From the NCBI GenBank assembly GCA_963693315.1, contig OY856186.1, positions 385,748,865-385,812,864 of the forward strand: a stretch of 64,000 nt of DNA, in the 5' to 3' direction. Below the pieces are notes generated by a model that saw nothing but the letters and a program-made list of their open reading frames with translations, made no database searches and was not told where the DNA came from. This DNA comes from Diogma glabrata (lineage: Eukaryota; Arthropoda; Insecta; Diptera; Cylindrotomidae). Within the stretch, counting starts at the first letter, position 1. Every line of letters starts with the position of its first letter. The position numbers and the translations under genes are program-made. Below are positions 55,468-64,000 of the stretch, piece by piece.

Positions 55468-55926
55468 ATGTCTTTTGACTCAATTCCAAAAGATTTAAGA
55501 GGTTTACGAGCTTGTTTAGTATGTTCACTAATAAAAACATTTGAACAATTTGAATTTGATGGTTGTGATAATTGTGAAGAATTCCTTCGTATGAAAAACA
55601 ATCGGGAAAATGTTTATGACTGTACTAGTAATAATTTCGATGGGTAATTTTTTTAAGTTTTATTATTATAGGTGCTTAAATAATTTTAATTTTATAGTAT
55701 AATCGCAGTTATGAGTCCGGAAGATAGCTGGGTTTCTAAATGGCAAAGAATAAGTAAGTTTTCATTTAAATTGTTTTCATTTATATTGATATTTTTTGTT
55801 GTTGTAGATAGATTTACAAAGGGAGTTTATGCGGTTTCAGTATCTGGAAGACTGCCAAATTTAGTAATTCGTGAAATGAAAAATCGTGGAATACCGTATA
55901 GACCTAGAGATACAAGTCAACGATAA
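55468..55926 (+). CDS. SUPT4H1: Transcription elongation factor Spt4 (DSIF subunit), three exons
   Basis: Small zinc-finger partner of Spt5 in DSIF, which controls Pol II pausing and elongation. Exons: 55,468-55,643, 55,698-55,753 and 55,808-55,926, GT-AG, phases consistent, 116 residues. Zinc ligands are visible in [15 protein letters not shown] and [27 protein letters not shown] and [13 protein letters not shown] follow the family exactly. Introns are about 54 bases. AATAAA at about 55,946 fits the 3' end. Confidence 0.96.
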
Positions 55927-55979
55927 GTTACATTTAAATTGATAAAATAAACATATAATTTCATAGACTAAGTTTCCTG

Positions 55980-57722
55980 TAAATGGATCTAAATAAATTC
56001 GTGCATTTATTTATGGAATAAACTTTAATCTTGACAAACTATGGAATTACATTAATTAATAGTATAGGTGTTTGCTATAAGGGCTAAATTCTAATCGTTT
56101 AACCAATTCCATATAACAAGAGGAATGAGAACATGTGCTATTATATCGATGGAGATCGTGTTAGGACTGTTTCTACCCACATGCAACTTCAGAGCATAGC
56201 CAAAGAAGCTATCCTTAGATTCGGGGTTGAAGGTGTAGTATTGAGTTGAAATGCCAGTTACATTCCCCAAGAGAATCCTTTACATGATTTTCTAGACAAA
56301 ATATGCAAGCAGGCCGAAAGAGTTGTTGGAAACTTCGACGGTGAGTAATAAACCACCGTGGAGCAGTGAATTAGATACGCACTCATTGAGTAATGATTTA
56401 ATCAAATCGTAAGTGGATATTTAAAAACCGAGGCAGGAGTGTTCGAAACAAGAATTGAACACTCTGATCTAATGATAACCTACCCCTGCGTCATACTAAA
56501 TGAAATTTGCACCACTAGAAGCATTTACCATCATATCTAATATAGTTAAAGATTGGGTAAGAAATCTAACCCAGCTGGGAAACAAGCCACAGTTTACTGG
56601 ATACACTAATATGCGTGTATCGTAAGTAATGTGATTCGAAAAACTAAAAACAGTGAAACACTTTTCGTAGCCCAAAACCTGTATGTGGACTAGCACACAA
56701 TCTATCCACAAATGGATGAGATAAAATTATGACGGAATGGAGTCTGATGCTAGCCCAAGATCTGTTTTTCTCCATTCTAGCTAAGTTGCCAAAACGCTAG
56801 CCTTGTAACCCAAGGGTGCCGGGTTCGATTCAGAATAACAGAATATAATAACAGAAAATGAACAAAACAGTTAATTAATTGCTCATTATTTATTATTAGT
56901 ATCGATAAATTTATATATGACAAACCTTTTGTGGTCTATGATATTGTAATGAATTTCTGTGCAACAAATAATTTTCCTGTTGTAATGGTTAATGATTTAG
57001 CTGGATTTGATTTCAATACAGTAATCATTCTATTTCTCTTTAAATTAAGATATGTAATTTATCTTTAAATAACATTTGAAAAAAAATCCGATCCTTAGTT
57101 TTGCGAAAAAGGCATCTTCATCCGAGTTCAAGTTTGATTGGGAATTTAAAATATCCGTTAAATTGACGATTTACAATTATGTATTAATCATGTTCATTTC
57201 CTAAAAGAAAACTTCTATGCAAGAATTTAATTAACATTTCATCAAATCATAATAGACAGACATTGTAACTGCTCACTTTTAGTTTAGCATTCATCAGTGT
57301 AATAAGAATTATACTTATTTTCTCTTTATATTCGAATATCAGACGCCAATTCAGTTAACACTCTATGGAGCACACAAATTACCAATTGCACTACAATTAG
57401 CATTACACAGACAATAAACTTAAACGCCAGTCACGTATATATTTCGAAATCTCCCGTTAACAATTTTTGCACTTCCACTAAACAACCAACCATTCCAACC
57501 TAAATCAACAACATAAGGTTCAAACTGACCAAACAAAACTTTTATTTCATATCTTATTTAAATTATTTATTCCATTCTAAAATCATTTCGTTATATTCAT
57601 TTTACATCCTTTCTTCTTATGTTAGAAAGACAAAAAAAAAACAATTATACTTAGTACACATTCACATATGACAATATTTTGTTTAAATTTAAAATCAATC
57701 AATCACACTACTCTCGTTTTTT
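55980..57722. other. Intergenic between SPT4 and TBPH, includes likely TBPH 3' UTR
   Basis: No gene recognised. 56,100-56,770 has higher complexity and may be an old retroelement leader. The 3' UTR of the minus-strand TBPH gene should lie just left of 57,723; its length is not visible. Confidence 0.4.
56778..56831 (+). repeat. tRNA-like (SINE-type) sequence
   Basis: TAGCTAAGTTG...GCTAGCCTTG resembles an A box and anticodon arm, and GGGTTCGATTC (56,821-56,831) is a near-perfect Pol III B box. The arms do not pair well enough for a functional tRNA. AT-rich sequence follows. Confidence 0.4.
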
Positions 57723-59105
57723 TTAAAAGTTTGAAGACCCATTGCCTATACCATTATTGCGATTAAAATTTGATGGAATATTCTGACTGAATGGTCGAAC
57801 TTCCTTTGAATCTTGTGATGACAGTCTTTGTTGCCGTGACCAAGATCCACCTTGTGAATCTTGACTTCCATTACCGCCTCCTTGTGATGAACCTCGATTG
57901 TTATATGAATTATTACCACCACCTCCACCGCCGCCGCTTGAACCACCAAACCCTTGATCTTGATTATTTTGAAGATTACTTATAAGTCCCCATTGATTTA
58001 ATGCAGCTGCAACGAGGGCTGGATTCATTGGAAGTGCATTCAAATTTAAGCCAACTCCCAACGGATTATTCAAGCTTTGCCCTTGATTTGATGAATTTTG
58101 TCCTTGTGGATTAATCCCTAATGCCTGAAGGTTGGGCATATCAAAATTTCCACGATTTTGATTGTTCCATCCACCATTATTATTATTATTGTAACCGCCG
58201 CCACCGCCACCTTGATTATTATTCGGATATGACATATCATTACGTGATCTGTGCCCACCATCTCTGTTATTCATAGCATTGGAGTTATAGCCTGAATTAC
58301 GAATATGATCTGATTTAGGTGCAGCATTAGAGACGTGCACCGAAACGCCTTTTATAATATGATCTTCACCACACAAAGATTGGGCAACTTCTGGATCTAA
58401 AAATGTAACAAAACTGAAAGCGCGAAATGGTTTCGGAATAAAAACATCAGTAACTTCACCAAATTTAGAAAAATATTCTCGTAAATCACTCGCTGTTATA
58501 TCTTCTGTACAACGACCAACAAATACCTTCCATGAAACTTGTTGAACCATTCCTTCTTTAGAATTTGGTATTCTAACTTCGCACCATCTTTCATCAATTA
58601 GATGACGTTGAGACAATACTCTTACTTGTACTTCCATAGCGGCAAATCGGATAAAACCGAAACCTTTGCTTTGACCAGTTTTCAAATCTTTTTTAACTTG
58701 TGCCATTAATACTTCACCATACGTTTCAAAATATTCACGTAACGATTGTTCTGTAGATTTCCATGGTAATCCCAAAACAATTAGGTCAGTACATCTTAAA
58801 CGATTTTCCATACGTTTAGTTTTAGCTGTGCTATTTTCTAAGGAATCTTCACTCTTACGTTTATTCTCTTTAGGAAAAACACAAAAGTAAACTTCACTTC
58901 CCCAACCACTTTCAGAGGCCGGATACAAACGCCCTTCACTTAATCTTACACCACGAACAACTCTCGTTTCTGGGTTGCGATATTTTAAGCCACAAGCTCC
59001 CGGAAATTGAGCTTGTAATGTAGACAATAGTAGTGTATTGTCATTTTCAGCTGGTAATTCAATTTGTTCTTCACCTTCTTCTTCAGCTATTTGCACAAAC
59101 TCCAT
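57723..59105 (-). CDS. TBPH: TAR DNA-binding protein homologue (TDP-43/TBPH), single coding exon
   Basis: Nuclear RNA-binding protein that controls splicing and mRNA stability. 460 residues from ATG 59,105. The N-terminal oligomerisation domain covers residues 1-77; the bipartite NLS lies in 79-100 (KENKRKSED...TKRM). RRM1 covers about 107-180 ([17 protein letters not shown]) and RRM2 about 193-261 ([18 protein letters not shown]). The Gly/Asn/Gln/Ser-rich low-complexity tail runs 262-460 and contains poly-Gly and poly-Asn runs. The whole coding sequence is one uninterrupted exon. No frame damage. TDP-43 autoregulates through its 3' UTR in other animals. Confidence 0.96.
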   Translation of the reverse strand: MEFVQIAEEEGEEQIELPAENDNTLLLSTLQAQFPGACGLKYRNPETRVVRGVRLSEGRLYPASESGWGSEVYFCVFPKENKRKSEDSLENSTAKTKRMENRLRCTDLIVLGLPWKSTEQSLREYFETYGEVLMAQVKKDLKTGQSKGFGFIRFAAMEVQVRVLSQRHLIDERWCEVRIPNSKEGMVQQVSWKVFVGRCTEDITASDLREYFSKFGEVTDVFIPKPFRAFSFVTFLDPEVAQSLCGEDHIIKGVSVHVSNAAPKSDHIRNSGYNSNAMNNRDGGHRSRNDMSYPNNNQGGGGGGYNNNNNGGWNNQNRGNFDMPNLQALGINPQGQNSSNQGQSLNNPLGVGLNLNALPMNPALVAAALNQWGLISNLQNNQDQGFGGSSGGGGGGGNNSYNNRGSSQGGGNGSQDSQGGSWSRQQRLSSQDSKEVRPFSQNIPSNFNRNNGIGNGSSNF

Positions 59106-59688
59106 TTTAAATTTTTTTTTACACTACTTTTTTTAAAACGACTTTAAAAATTGACACAGGTATAGATAAAAATGAAATATTTTTACTTTACAATATCACT
59201 TATTATGAACTGAATGTTTACGAATATATTGTAGTTATATTTTAAAATATAAAGATATTTTCCACTTAATAATTAGCCTCGTCACTCTTAAATGAAATAA
59301 AAATGTTAAATGGCGGTCCAAGCTAGGAATAGGATACAGTGGTGTATCAACGAAAATCGATAACGATAAGTTTTTTACACAATGATTTTTTAGTTTTATT
59401 TATTGGCTTAGACTGTTATACTAAGTTTACACCAGTATCTAATTTGCTACGTATCAAATTTGCTAGCCATTTTCACCATCATACTTTTTAAATTTGATAC
59501 GGTGATGTAAACTCTTATTAATTAGGTATGACATATTAATTTTTAGCGCGTCCTTTTCATTGTTAATTTTTTGGTTAGGAAAAAATAATTTCCATATATA
59601 TTTTTTATAAAAAACTGAAAACATTTATTATATTAATGCTAAAATTTATTTTACTTTTAATTTCAGCAAAAAAATCACAAATACATAT

Positions 59689-60400
59689 TGTTACGTTTTT
59701 CTAAACTTCCTTCGAATTGGCCTTACTCTCAATTCGATAAACGTAATTCCCAATCTCTTCCTGAGTTCGATCACTGATTAGTAAGCACAAACACCAGGTT
59801 TTAATAAGTATCCAACACCTTAATTGTTTCACAACAACAGGAAAACAATACAGCAAACAATATTCTTAACTAGAATATTCTTTCAACAGCTTCGAAACTC
59901 TAACGGTTTATTGTAGAAATTTCCAATTCACAACGTTCAAAATAATACACAAAATATTTCTATTCAATAACACTTATAACTTTATTACCCTATAACTTTA
60001 CACAAAATCTAATTTAAAGATCACTTTTATAATTTTAACTTCACAATCGCAGGTTTAAAATAAACTAATTTTACATTTAATTTCACTTTACTGTCGCAGG
60101 TCTAAAATAAAACTAACTAATTAAAAACTACAAAAGGTATTTTTCTTATATACCTTCTGCAATACTTCTAGATAATTCGACATCACTTTCCAGAAACCTT
60201 GAGAAAACATTAGAATACTCGATTATTTTACGTTATGTTGATTTGATTCATAAAATCGTTTATGTTGACCCTATTTCTAAGAAGAGACAACAACAACAAT
60301 ATTCATTTCATTAACTTGTTTGTTGATTTTATTTTCCTGGAAGTGACCGTAATCGTTTAGATCTTTCTGTAATCGTCTAGATTTTTCTGCACTCGTAACA
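59689..60400 (-). repeat. 3' LTR (left copy)
   Basis: 712 bp, same length as the other LTR. The inner edge at 60,400 is followed by the polypurine tract. Confidence 0.95.
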
Positions 60401-60424
60401 TTACCCTCCACTTAAGCCTGTTCG
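60401..60424 (-). other. Polypurine tract of the LTR element
   Basis: On minus AAGTGGAGGGTAA directly abuts the LTR start TGTTACG. The same tract adjoins the diverged LTR at 43,004. Confidence 0.75.
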
Positions 60425-60437
60425 TCCCGAACAGGAT

Positions 60438-62837
60438 CTAGCTCTCTCCTCCAATTACTGAATCCAAAAACATTTTTTTTTTTCTTTTCCTATTTCCCAG
60501 GCTGTTTAGAATTACTTCCGGTTCCTTTCTAAGTACTGGGCCATTATTTTGTTTTATGTCAGCCCACCGTGATGAGTAGGGATTTTCGTTATTTCTAAAG
60601 TGCTTCTTATCATTTCCCTTTGGGAGCTTCACAATGCCATGTCTCCGAACCATTCTCATTTTCAGCTGCGATTCATCCCCGTTTGCAGCTATTTGAACCA
60701 CCTCTTTTACATCGCTCACTTCGTTATGGGCTTGGACCTGTTTCCTTTTTAACTTTCGGCATTTGTTTAATCGTCTGCGTCGGTTGACGTTTCTCTCCCT
60801 CATCTGTTTGGATGGTGCTGGATTTTCCTCTGCACTGCGTAGTTCCTCATCGCTGCCAATAACTGTTGGCTCTGCCTCATTCACAAGTAGTGGCATCTCA
60901 ACATTATTAACCTTTAGGATTCCACATCCAAAATCGAAGACTAATCCCTTCGCCTTCATGAAGTCCATCCCCAAAATGACTTCATCCATAATGTCTGCCA
61001 CTAGCACCTCTTGTTGACAGCAGTTATTTCCCAATTTTATTTCAGCGATTCTTTTACCTTCTATTTCAGCGCATTCTCCAGTTACTGTTTGGAGTTTCAA
61101 TCCATCTGATGGTTCCAAAACACCGTCAATTAAACCTTTGCGAACGAATGTTCGAGCTGAACCTGTATCCAGTGTCATGAAGCAACTTTTACCTTCAAGT
61201 TGTCCATTGATACCCAAGCTTTCACCATTTACCGCAATTCTTGAAATTGGAATGTAGGCTGCATTCTCCTCACTTTTTGGCTTTATAGTTGCACCGCCAA
61301 CAGGCTTCCGTTGAATAGGAGACGAAGATCTATCACGCTTCCTGTTCCAGCAGTCCTGTGAGATATGGCCCGATTTCCTACATATCCAGCACAGGAGTTT
61401 TCTACTGCTGTTCCTGAACCCTAAGTGCTCCATTTCTTCGGCTCCTCTGTTCTTCACAGAAGACGACAATCTGTCTGCTTCCCCGTTTGTATTGCACTCC
61501 CGTGCCATGTGACCCTCTTCATCACATACCCAGCATCTGATGTCGCTTCTATCTCTGTGTGCCAAAACTTCCCCTTTGATGTTCCCCTCTACATTCCTTT
61601 TTCTGCATCCACCAGATGGCATACACATCCTCTGTACCATCTCATATTGCATTGCGTATGCGACAGTTTCATGGAAAGTCGCCTTAGGTGTAGTCATTAC
61701 TTTGATCCTGGTTTCTGGATCTCGGATACCATCAATGAAGGCCTCGATCTTCATTTTCTCCATGAAATATGGTGGTGTATTTGAGTGTGCTAAATGTACA
61801 AGGCGTTCTACTGCCGAAGAATAGTCCTGAATGCTTTCTCTATTCCGTTGCAAGCGACCCTTTAACTCGATCCGGTATAGCTCCTTTTTGTGGTCGCTGC
61901 CATATTTTCGTTCCAACGCATTCATCACTTCAGCATAGCTTTTTCGGTCGTTTTCCGGCACCGCCTGTAATGCTTCAGCTGCTTCCCCCTTTAGAGCAAC
62001 TATCAATGCAGCAAGACGATTTTCGGCGTTCCAAACATTTTGGTCTGCTGCTGTCTCAAACTGGAACTTGAAGATGCCGAACGATGTTGTTCCATCGTAT
62101 GATGGTGGTTTTAGTTTGATATTTGCTACTTGATGTACCACCTGGGAAATAACTTTAGTCGTTTCAACGTCCTGCAACCTCTTTTCAAAATCATCAACTT
62201 TCGTCAACATTTTATGTTCAAATTCCTGAATTTCTGTTTCAATTTTCTCGACTTTTACATCGAATGCAGTTGACATTTGTAATAGTTTCTCATCCAAATG
62301 TTGATGTATTCCAGTTTTCAACTCATTTATTTGCTGGTTCATCTCCTCTTTATTTGCAGCAAGTGTTGCAGTAATCTCTTCCTTATTAACAGCCATGTTA
62401 TTGTTGACTGTTTCCAGCTGTTGATTGATGTTCCAACTAATTTCTTCCTTAGTAGCAGCCATTTGTTGATTGATGTTGCTGCTTTGTTGATCAAATTTTT
62501 GATTGAGTTCGTCTTTATTGGCAACCATATTAGCATTCATCTGATTCATGTTTAAATTCATTTGTTGCATCATAGCCATTAACTGCGTAAAATCACAATT
62601 TGCAGGTGGCAATGAAGATGTTGTTTCTGCAACAAAACTTTTCTCTTCATCAACTGCTACTGAATCAGCATTTGTACTAATCACTCCAAACTGGTAACTT
62701 TCCACAACTACTCCACTAGCTTCCATAGCTTCTCGAAGCCGTATAGTCAATTCAGTTTTGTTGCCGGTTGTTGCCAATCCACGTTGTTCTAGTTCTTTCT
62801 TTAACTCAAGAACCTTCAAATCACTTAATAAAACCAT
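60438..62837 (-). CDS. SAP-domain Gag-protease polyprotein of the LTR element
   Basis: 799 residues, intact. An N-terminal SAP motif (LKVLELKKELEQRGLATTGN, residues about 7-40) is unusual for Gag and could bind AT-rich DNA. A long coiled coil (about 85-225) of MxxNKEEI-type repeats follows. The Gag capsid region runs about 240-400 (LKPPSYDGTTSFGIFKFQFE). Two CCHC zinc knuckles are CWVCDEEGHMAREC and CWICRKSGHISQDC. A retropepsin-like aspartic protease has LDTGSARTF and the C-terminal VILGMDF. The ORF ends with a basic tail just before the polypurine tract. Related Gypsy elements continue into RT at this point. Confidence 0.93.
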   Translation of the reverse strand: MVLLSDLKVLELKKELEQRGLATTGNKTELTIRLREAMEASGVVVESYQFGVISTNADSVAVDEEKSFVAETTSSLPPANCDFTQLMAMMQQMNLNMNQMNANMVANKDELNQKFDQQSSNINQQMAATKEEISWNINQQLETVNNNMAVNKEEITATLAANKEEMNQQINELKTGIHQHLDEKLLQMSTAFDVKVEKIETEIQEFEHKMLTKVDDFEKRLQDVETTKVISQVVHQVANIKLKPPSYDGTTSFGIFKFQFETAADQNVWNAENRLAALIVALKGEAAEALQAVPENDRKSYAEVMNALERKYGSDHKKELYRIELKGRLQRNRESIQDYSSAVERLVHLAHSNTPPYFMEKMKIEAFIDGIRDPETRIKVMTTPKATFHETVAYAMQYEMVQRMCMPSGGCRKRNVEGNIKGEVLAHRDRSDIRCWVCDEEGHMARECNTNGEADRLSSSVKNRGAEEMEHLGFRNSSRKLLCWICRKSGHISQDCWNRKRDRSSSPIQRKPVGGATIKPKSEENAAYIPISRIAVNGESLGINGQLEGKSCFMTLDTGSARTFVRKGLIDGVLEPSDGLKLQTVTGECAEIEGKRIAEIKLGNNCCQQEVLVADIMDEVILGMDFMKAKGLVFDFGCGILKVNNVEMPLLVNEAEPTVIGSDEELRSAEENPAPSKQMRERNVNRRRRLNKCRKLKRKQVQAHNEVSDVKEVVQIAANGDESQLKMRMVRRHGIVKLPKGNDKKHFRNNENPYSSRWADIKQNNGPVLRKEPEVILNSLGNRKRKKKMFLDSVIGGES

Positions 62838-62871
62838 TATTAACAGCTAACTAATCCGCCAATGTCACCAA
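62838..62871 (-). other. 34-base leader with candidate primer-binding site
   Basis: Next to the 5' LTR, after a one-base spacer, minus reads TGGTGACATTGGCGG, the expected TGG start of a tRNA-complementary site. I could not match it to a specific tRNA. Confidence 0.5.
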
Positions 62872-63583
62872 TGTTACGTTTTTCTAAACTTCCTTCGAAT
62901 TGGCCTTACTCTCAATTCGATAAACGTAATTCCCAATCTCTTCCTGAGTTCGATCACTGATTAGTAAGCACAAACACCAGGTTTTAATAAGTATCCAACA
63001 CCTTAATTGTTTCACAACAACAGGAAAACAATACAGCAAACAATATTCTTAACTAGAATATTCTTTCAACAGCTTCGAAACTCTAACGGTTTATTGTAGA
63101 AATTTCCAATTCACAACGTTCAAAATAATACACAAAATATTTCTATTCAATAACACTTATAACTTTATTACCCTATAACTTTACACAAAATCTAATTTAA
63201 AGATCACTTTTATAATTTTAACTTCACAATCGCAGGTTTAAAATAAACTAATTTTACATTTAATTTCACTTTACTGTCGCAGGTCTAAAATAAAACTAAC
63301 TAATTAAAAACTACAAAAGGTATTTTTCTTATATACCTTCTGCAATACTTCTAGATAATTCGACATCACTTTCCAGAAACCTTGAGAAAACATTAGAATA
63401 CTCGATTATTTTACGTTATGTTGATTTGATTCATAAAATCGTTTATGTTGACCCTATTTCTAAGAAGAGACAACAACAACAATATTCATTTCATTAACTT
63501 GTTTGTTGATTTTATTTTCCTGGAAGTGACCGTAATCGTTTAGATCTTTCTGTAATCGTCTAGATTTTTCTGCACTCGTAACA
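62872..63583 (-). repeat. 5' LTR (right copy)
   Basis: 712 bp, no difference from the left LTR noticed when read side by side. It should contain the Pol II promoter; no TATA box was assigned. Confidence 0.95.
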
Positions 63584-63805
63584 ATATTTATAAAATAAGT
63601 TGATTTATTTTTATTTTCAATGTCATACCTAATTTTAGTGTTCACACCGCAAAAATAATACCTATTTGCTACGTACCTAATTTGATAGGTAGCAAATCAT
63701 CCTACCAAATATTTGGTACGTACTTTTTTGATAACTGTTTACATCGACCATAGTCGACCTAATAAGTATAGTATGTACCTATTAGATCCTGGTGTAAACT
63801 TAGTA

Positions 63806-64000
63806 TTAGTCTATATGGCCTACACAATGATTGAAATTTTAGATTTTAGTACAATGGATGATTTTATCAAATACTTATCGTTATCGGTTCTTATGCGATA
63901 AATAAAACCACTGTAGTGCTAAAATGTACAAAAATGTTAAGTGTTCGTTTGGGCTGTCATTAATTCTATTTCCATTGAAATTGTTATAAAGAAGTTTTGT
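63806..64000. other. Flank to the end of the window
   Basis: No gene or repeat recognised in the last 195 bases. Confidence 0.5.

Larger units (their letters stand above)
59689..63583 (-). mobile_element. Non-autonomous Gypsy-type LTR retrotransposon (Gag-protease only), 3,895 bp
   Basis: Two 712-bp LTRs (59,689-60,400 and 62,872-63,583) that I read as identical, each TGTTACG...CGTAACA, flanked by ATAT on both sides (59,685-59,688 and 63,584-63,587). The internal region is 2,471 bp. It holds one ORF that starts 34 bases from the 5' LTR and ends 37 bases from the 3' LTR, so reverse transcriptase, RNase H and integrase are absent. The intact ORF and matching LTRs point to recent insertion, presumably with enzymes supplied in trans. 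Confidence 0.93.
59419..63805. mobile_element. Harbinger-type MITE (488 bp) split by an LTR retrotransposon
   Basis: TACTAAGTTTACACCAG (59,419) and its exact complement ending at 63,805 are flanked by TTA at 59,416-59,418 and 63,806-63,808. The 3.9-kb retrotransposon and its 4-bp duplication account for the rest. Confidence 0.88.

Noticed and set aside
56778..56831. Functional tRNA gene
   Set aside because: B box is good, but the acceptor, D and anticodon stems do not pair; SINE-like remnant preferred.
1..64000. CRISPR arrays, bacterial operons, rRNA or riboswitches
   Set aside because: None seen. Spliced genes and eukaryotic transposons show a nuclear animal genome.

Overview
The window is AT-rich nuclear DNA from an animal, almost certainly an insect. 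Spliced host genes with short GT-AG introns are embedded in several layers of eukaryotic transposable elements: a Polinton/Maverick, non-LTR elements, a Penelope-like element, Gypsy LTR elements, a hAT MITE, Harbinger-type MITEs and foldback elements. TTD14, KLHDC10 and TBPH resemble their insect orthologues. I do not name a species.

Region 1 (1 to about 12,550) is a nearly complete but decayed Polinton (Maverick). It encodes a protein-primed family B DNA polymerase, a retrovirus-like integrase with a chromodomain, an adenain-like protease, a double-jelly-roll major capsid protein, a penton-like protein, a basic core/maturation substrate, a packaging ATPase and several small lineage-specific proteins. 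Polymerase, protease and capsid genes carry frameshifts, and one small gene carries an in-frame stop. TATA boxes precede several genes, two of them in divergent pairs. No terminal inverted repeat could be shown.

Region 2 (12.5 to 36.8 kb) is repeat-dominated. It holds a tandem repeat, an RTE-like endonuclease fragment, a 614-bp hAT MITE with a perfect 8-bp target duplication, a 1-kb foldback element, degraded Jockey-like non-LTR elements, a ZBED-type hAT transposase fragment and other MITEs. Hidden in it are three minus-strand exons of a TTD14-like gene (34,079 to 27,119), one too short to stand out as an open frame. The remaining exons were not found.

Region 3 (36.8 to 59.1 kb) is the gene-rich part. 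KLHDC10 (slim), PRPF19 and LAMTOR2 follow one another on the plus strand; DNAAF3 is convergent with LAMTOR2; SPT4 is on plus; TBPH (TDP-43) is on minus. LAMTOR2 is split by a 12.2-kb intron (40,610-52,767) filled with nested transposons: an interrupted LTR, a Penelope-like element inside a MITE, three further MITEs, a Gypsy pol tail, and a truncated, frameshifted copy of SPRING, the SREBP-pathway regulator. The 5' end of that copy is duplicated 2.5 kb away.

Region 4 (59.4 to 63.8 kb) is a young non-autonomous Gypsy-type retrotransposon. Two 712-bp LTRs, which I read as identical, flank a single 799-codon SAP-Gag-protease ORF, with no room for reverse transcriptase or integrase. It sits inside a Harbinger-like MITE.

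The most unusual items are this compact Gag-protease element, the nested SPRING capture, the multi-level nesting at 43.3-47.2 kb, and the pair of related 'VD..F/VKE' proteins on opposite strands of the Polinton.
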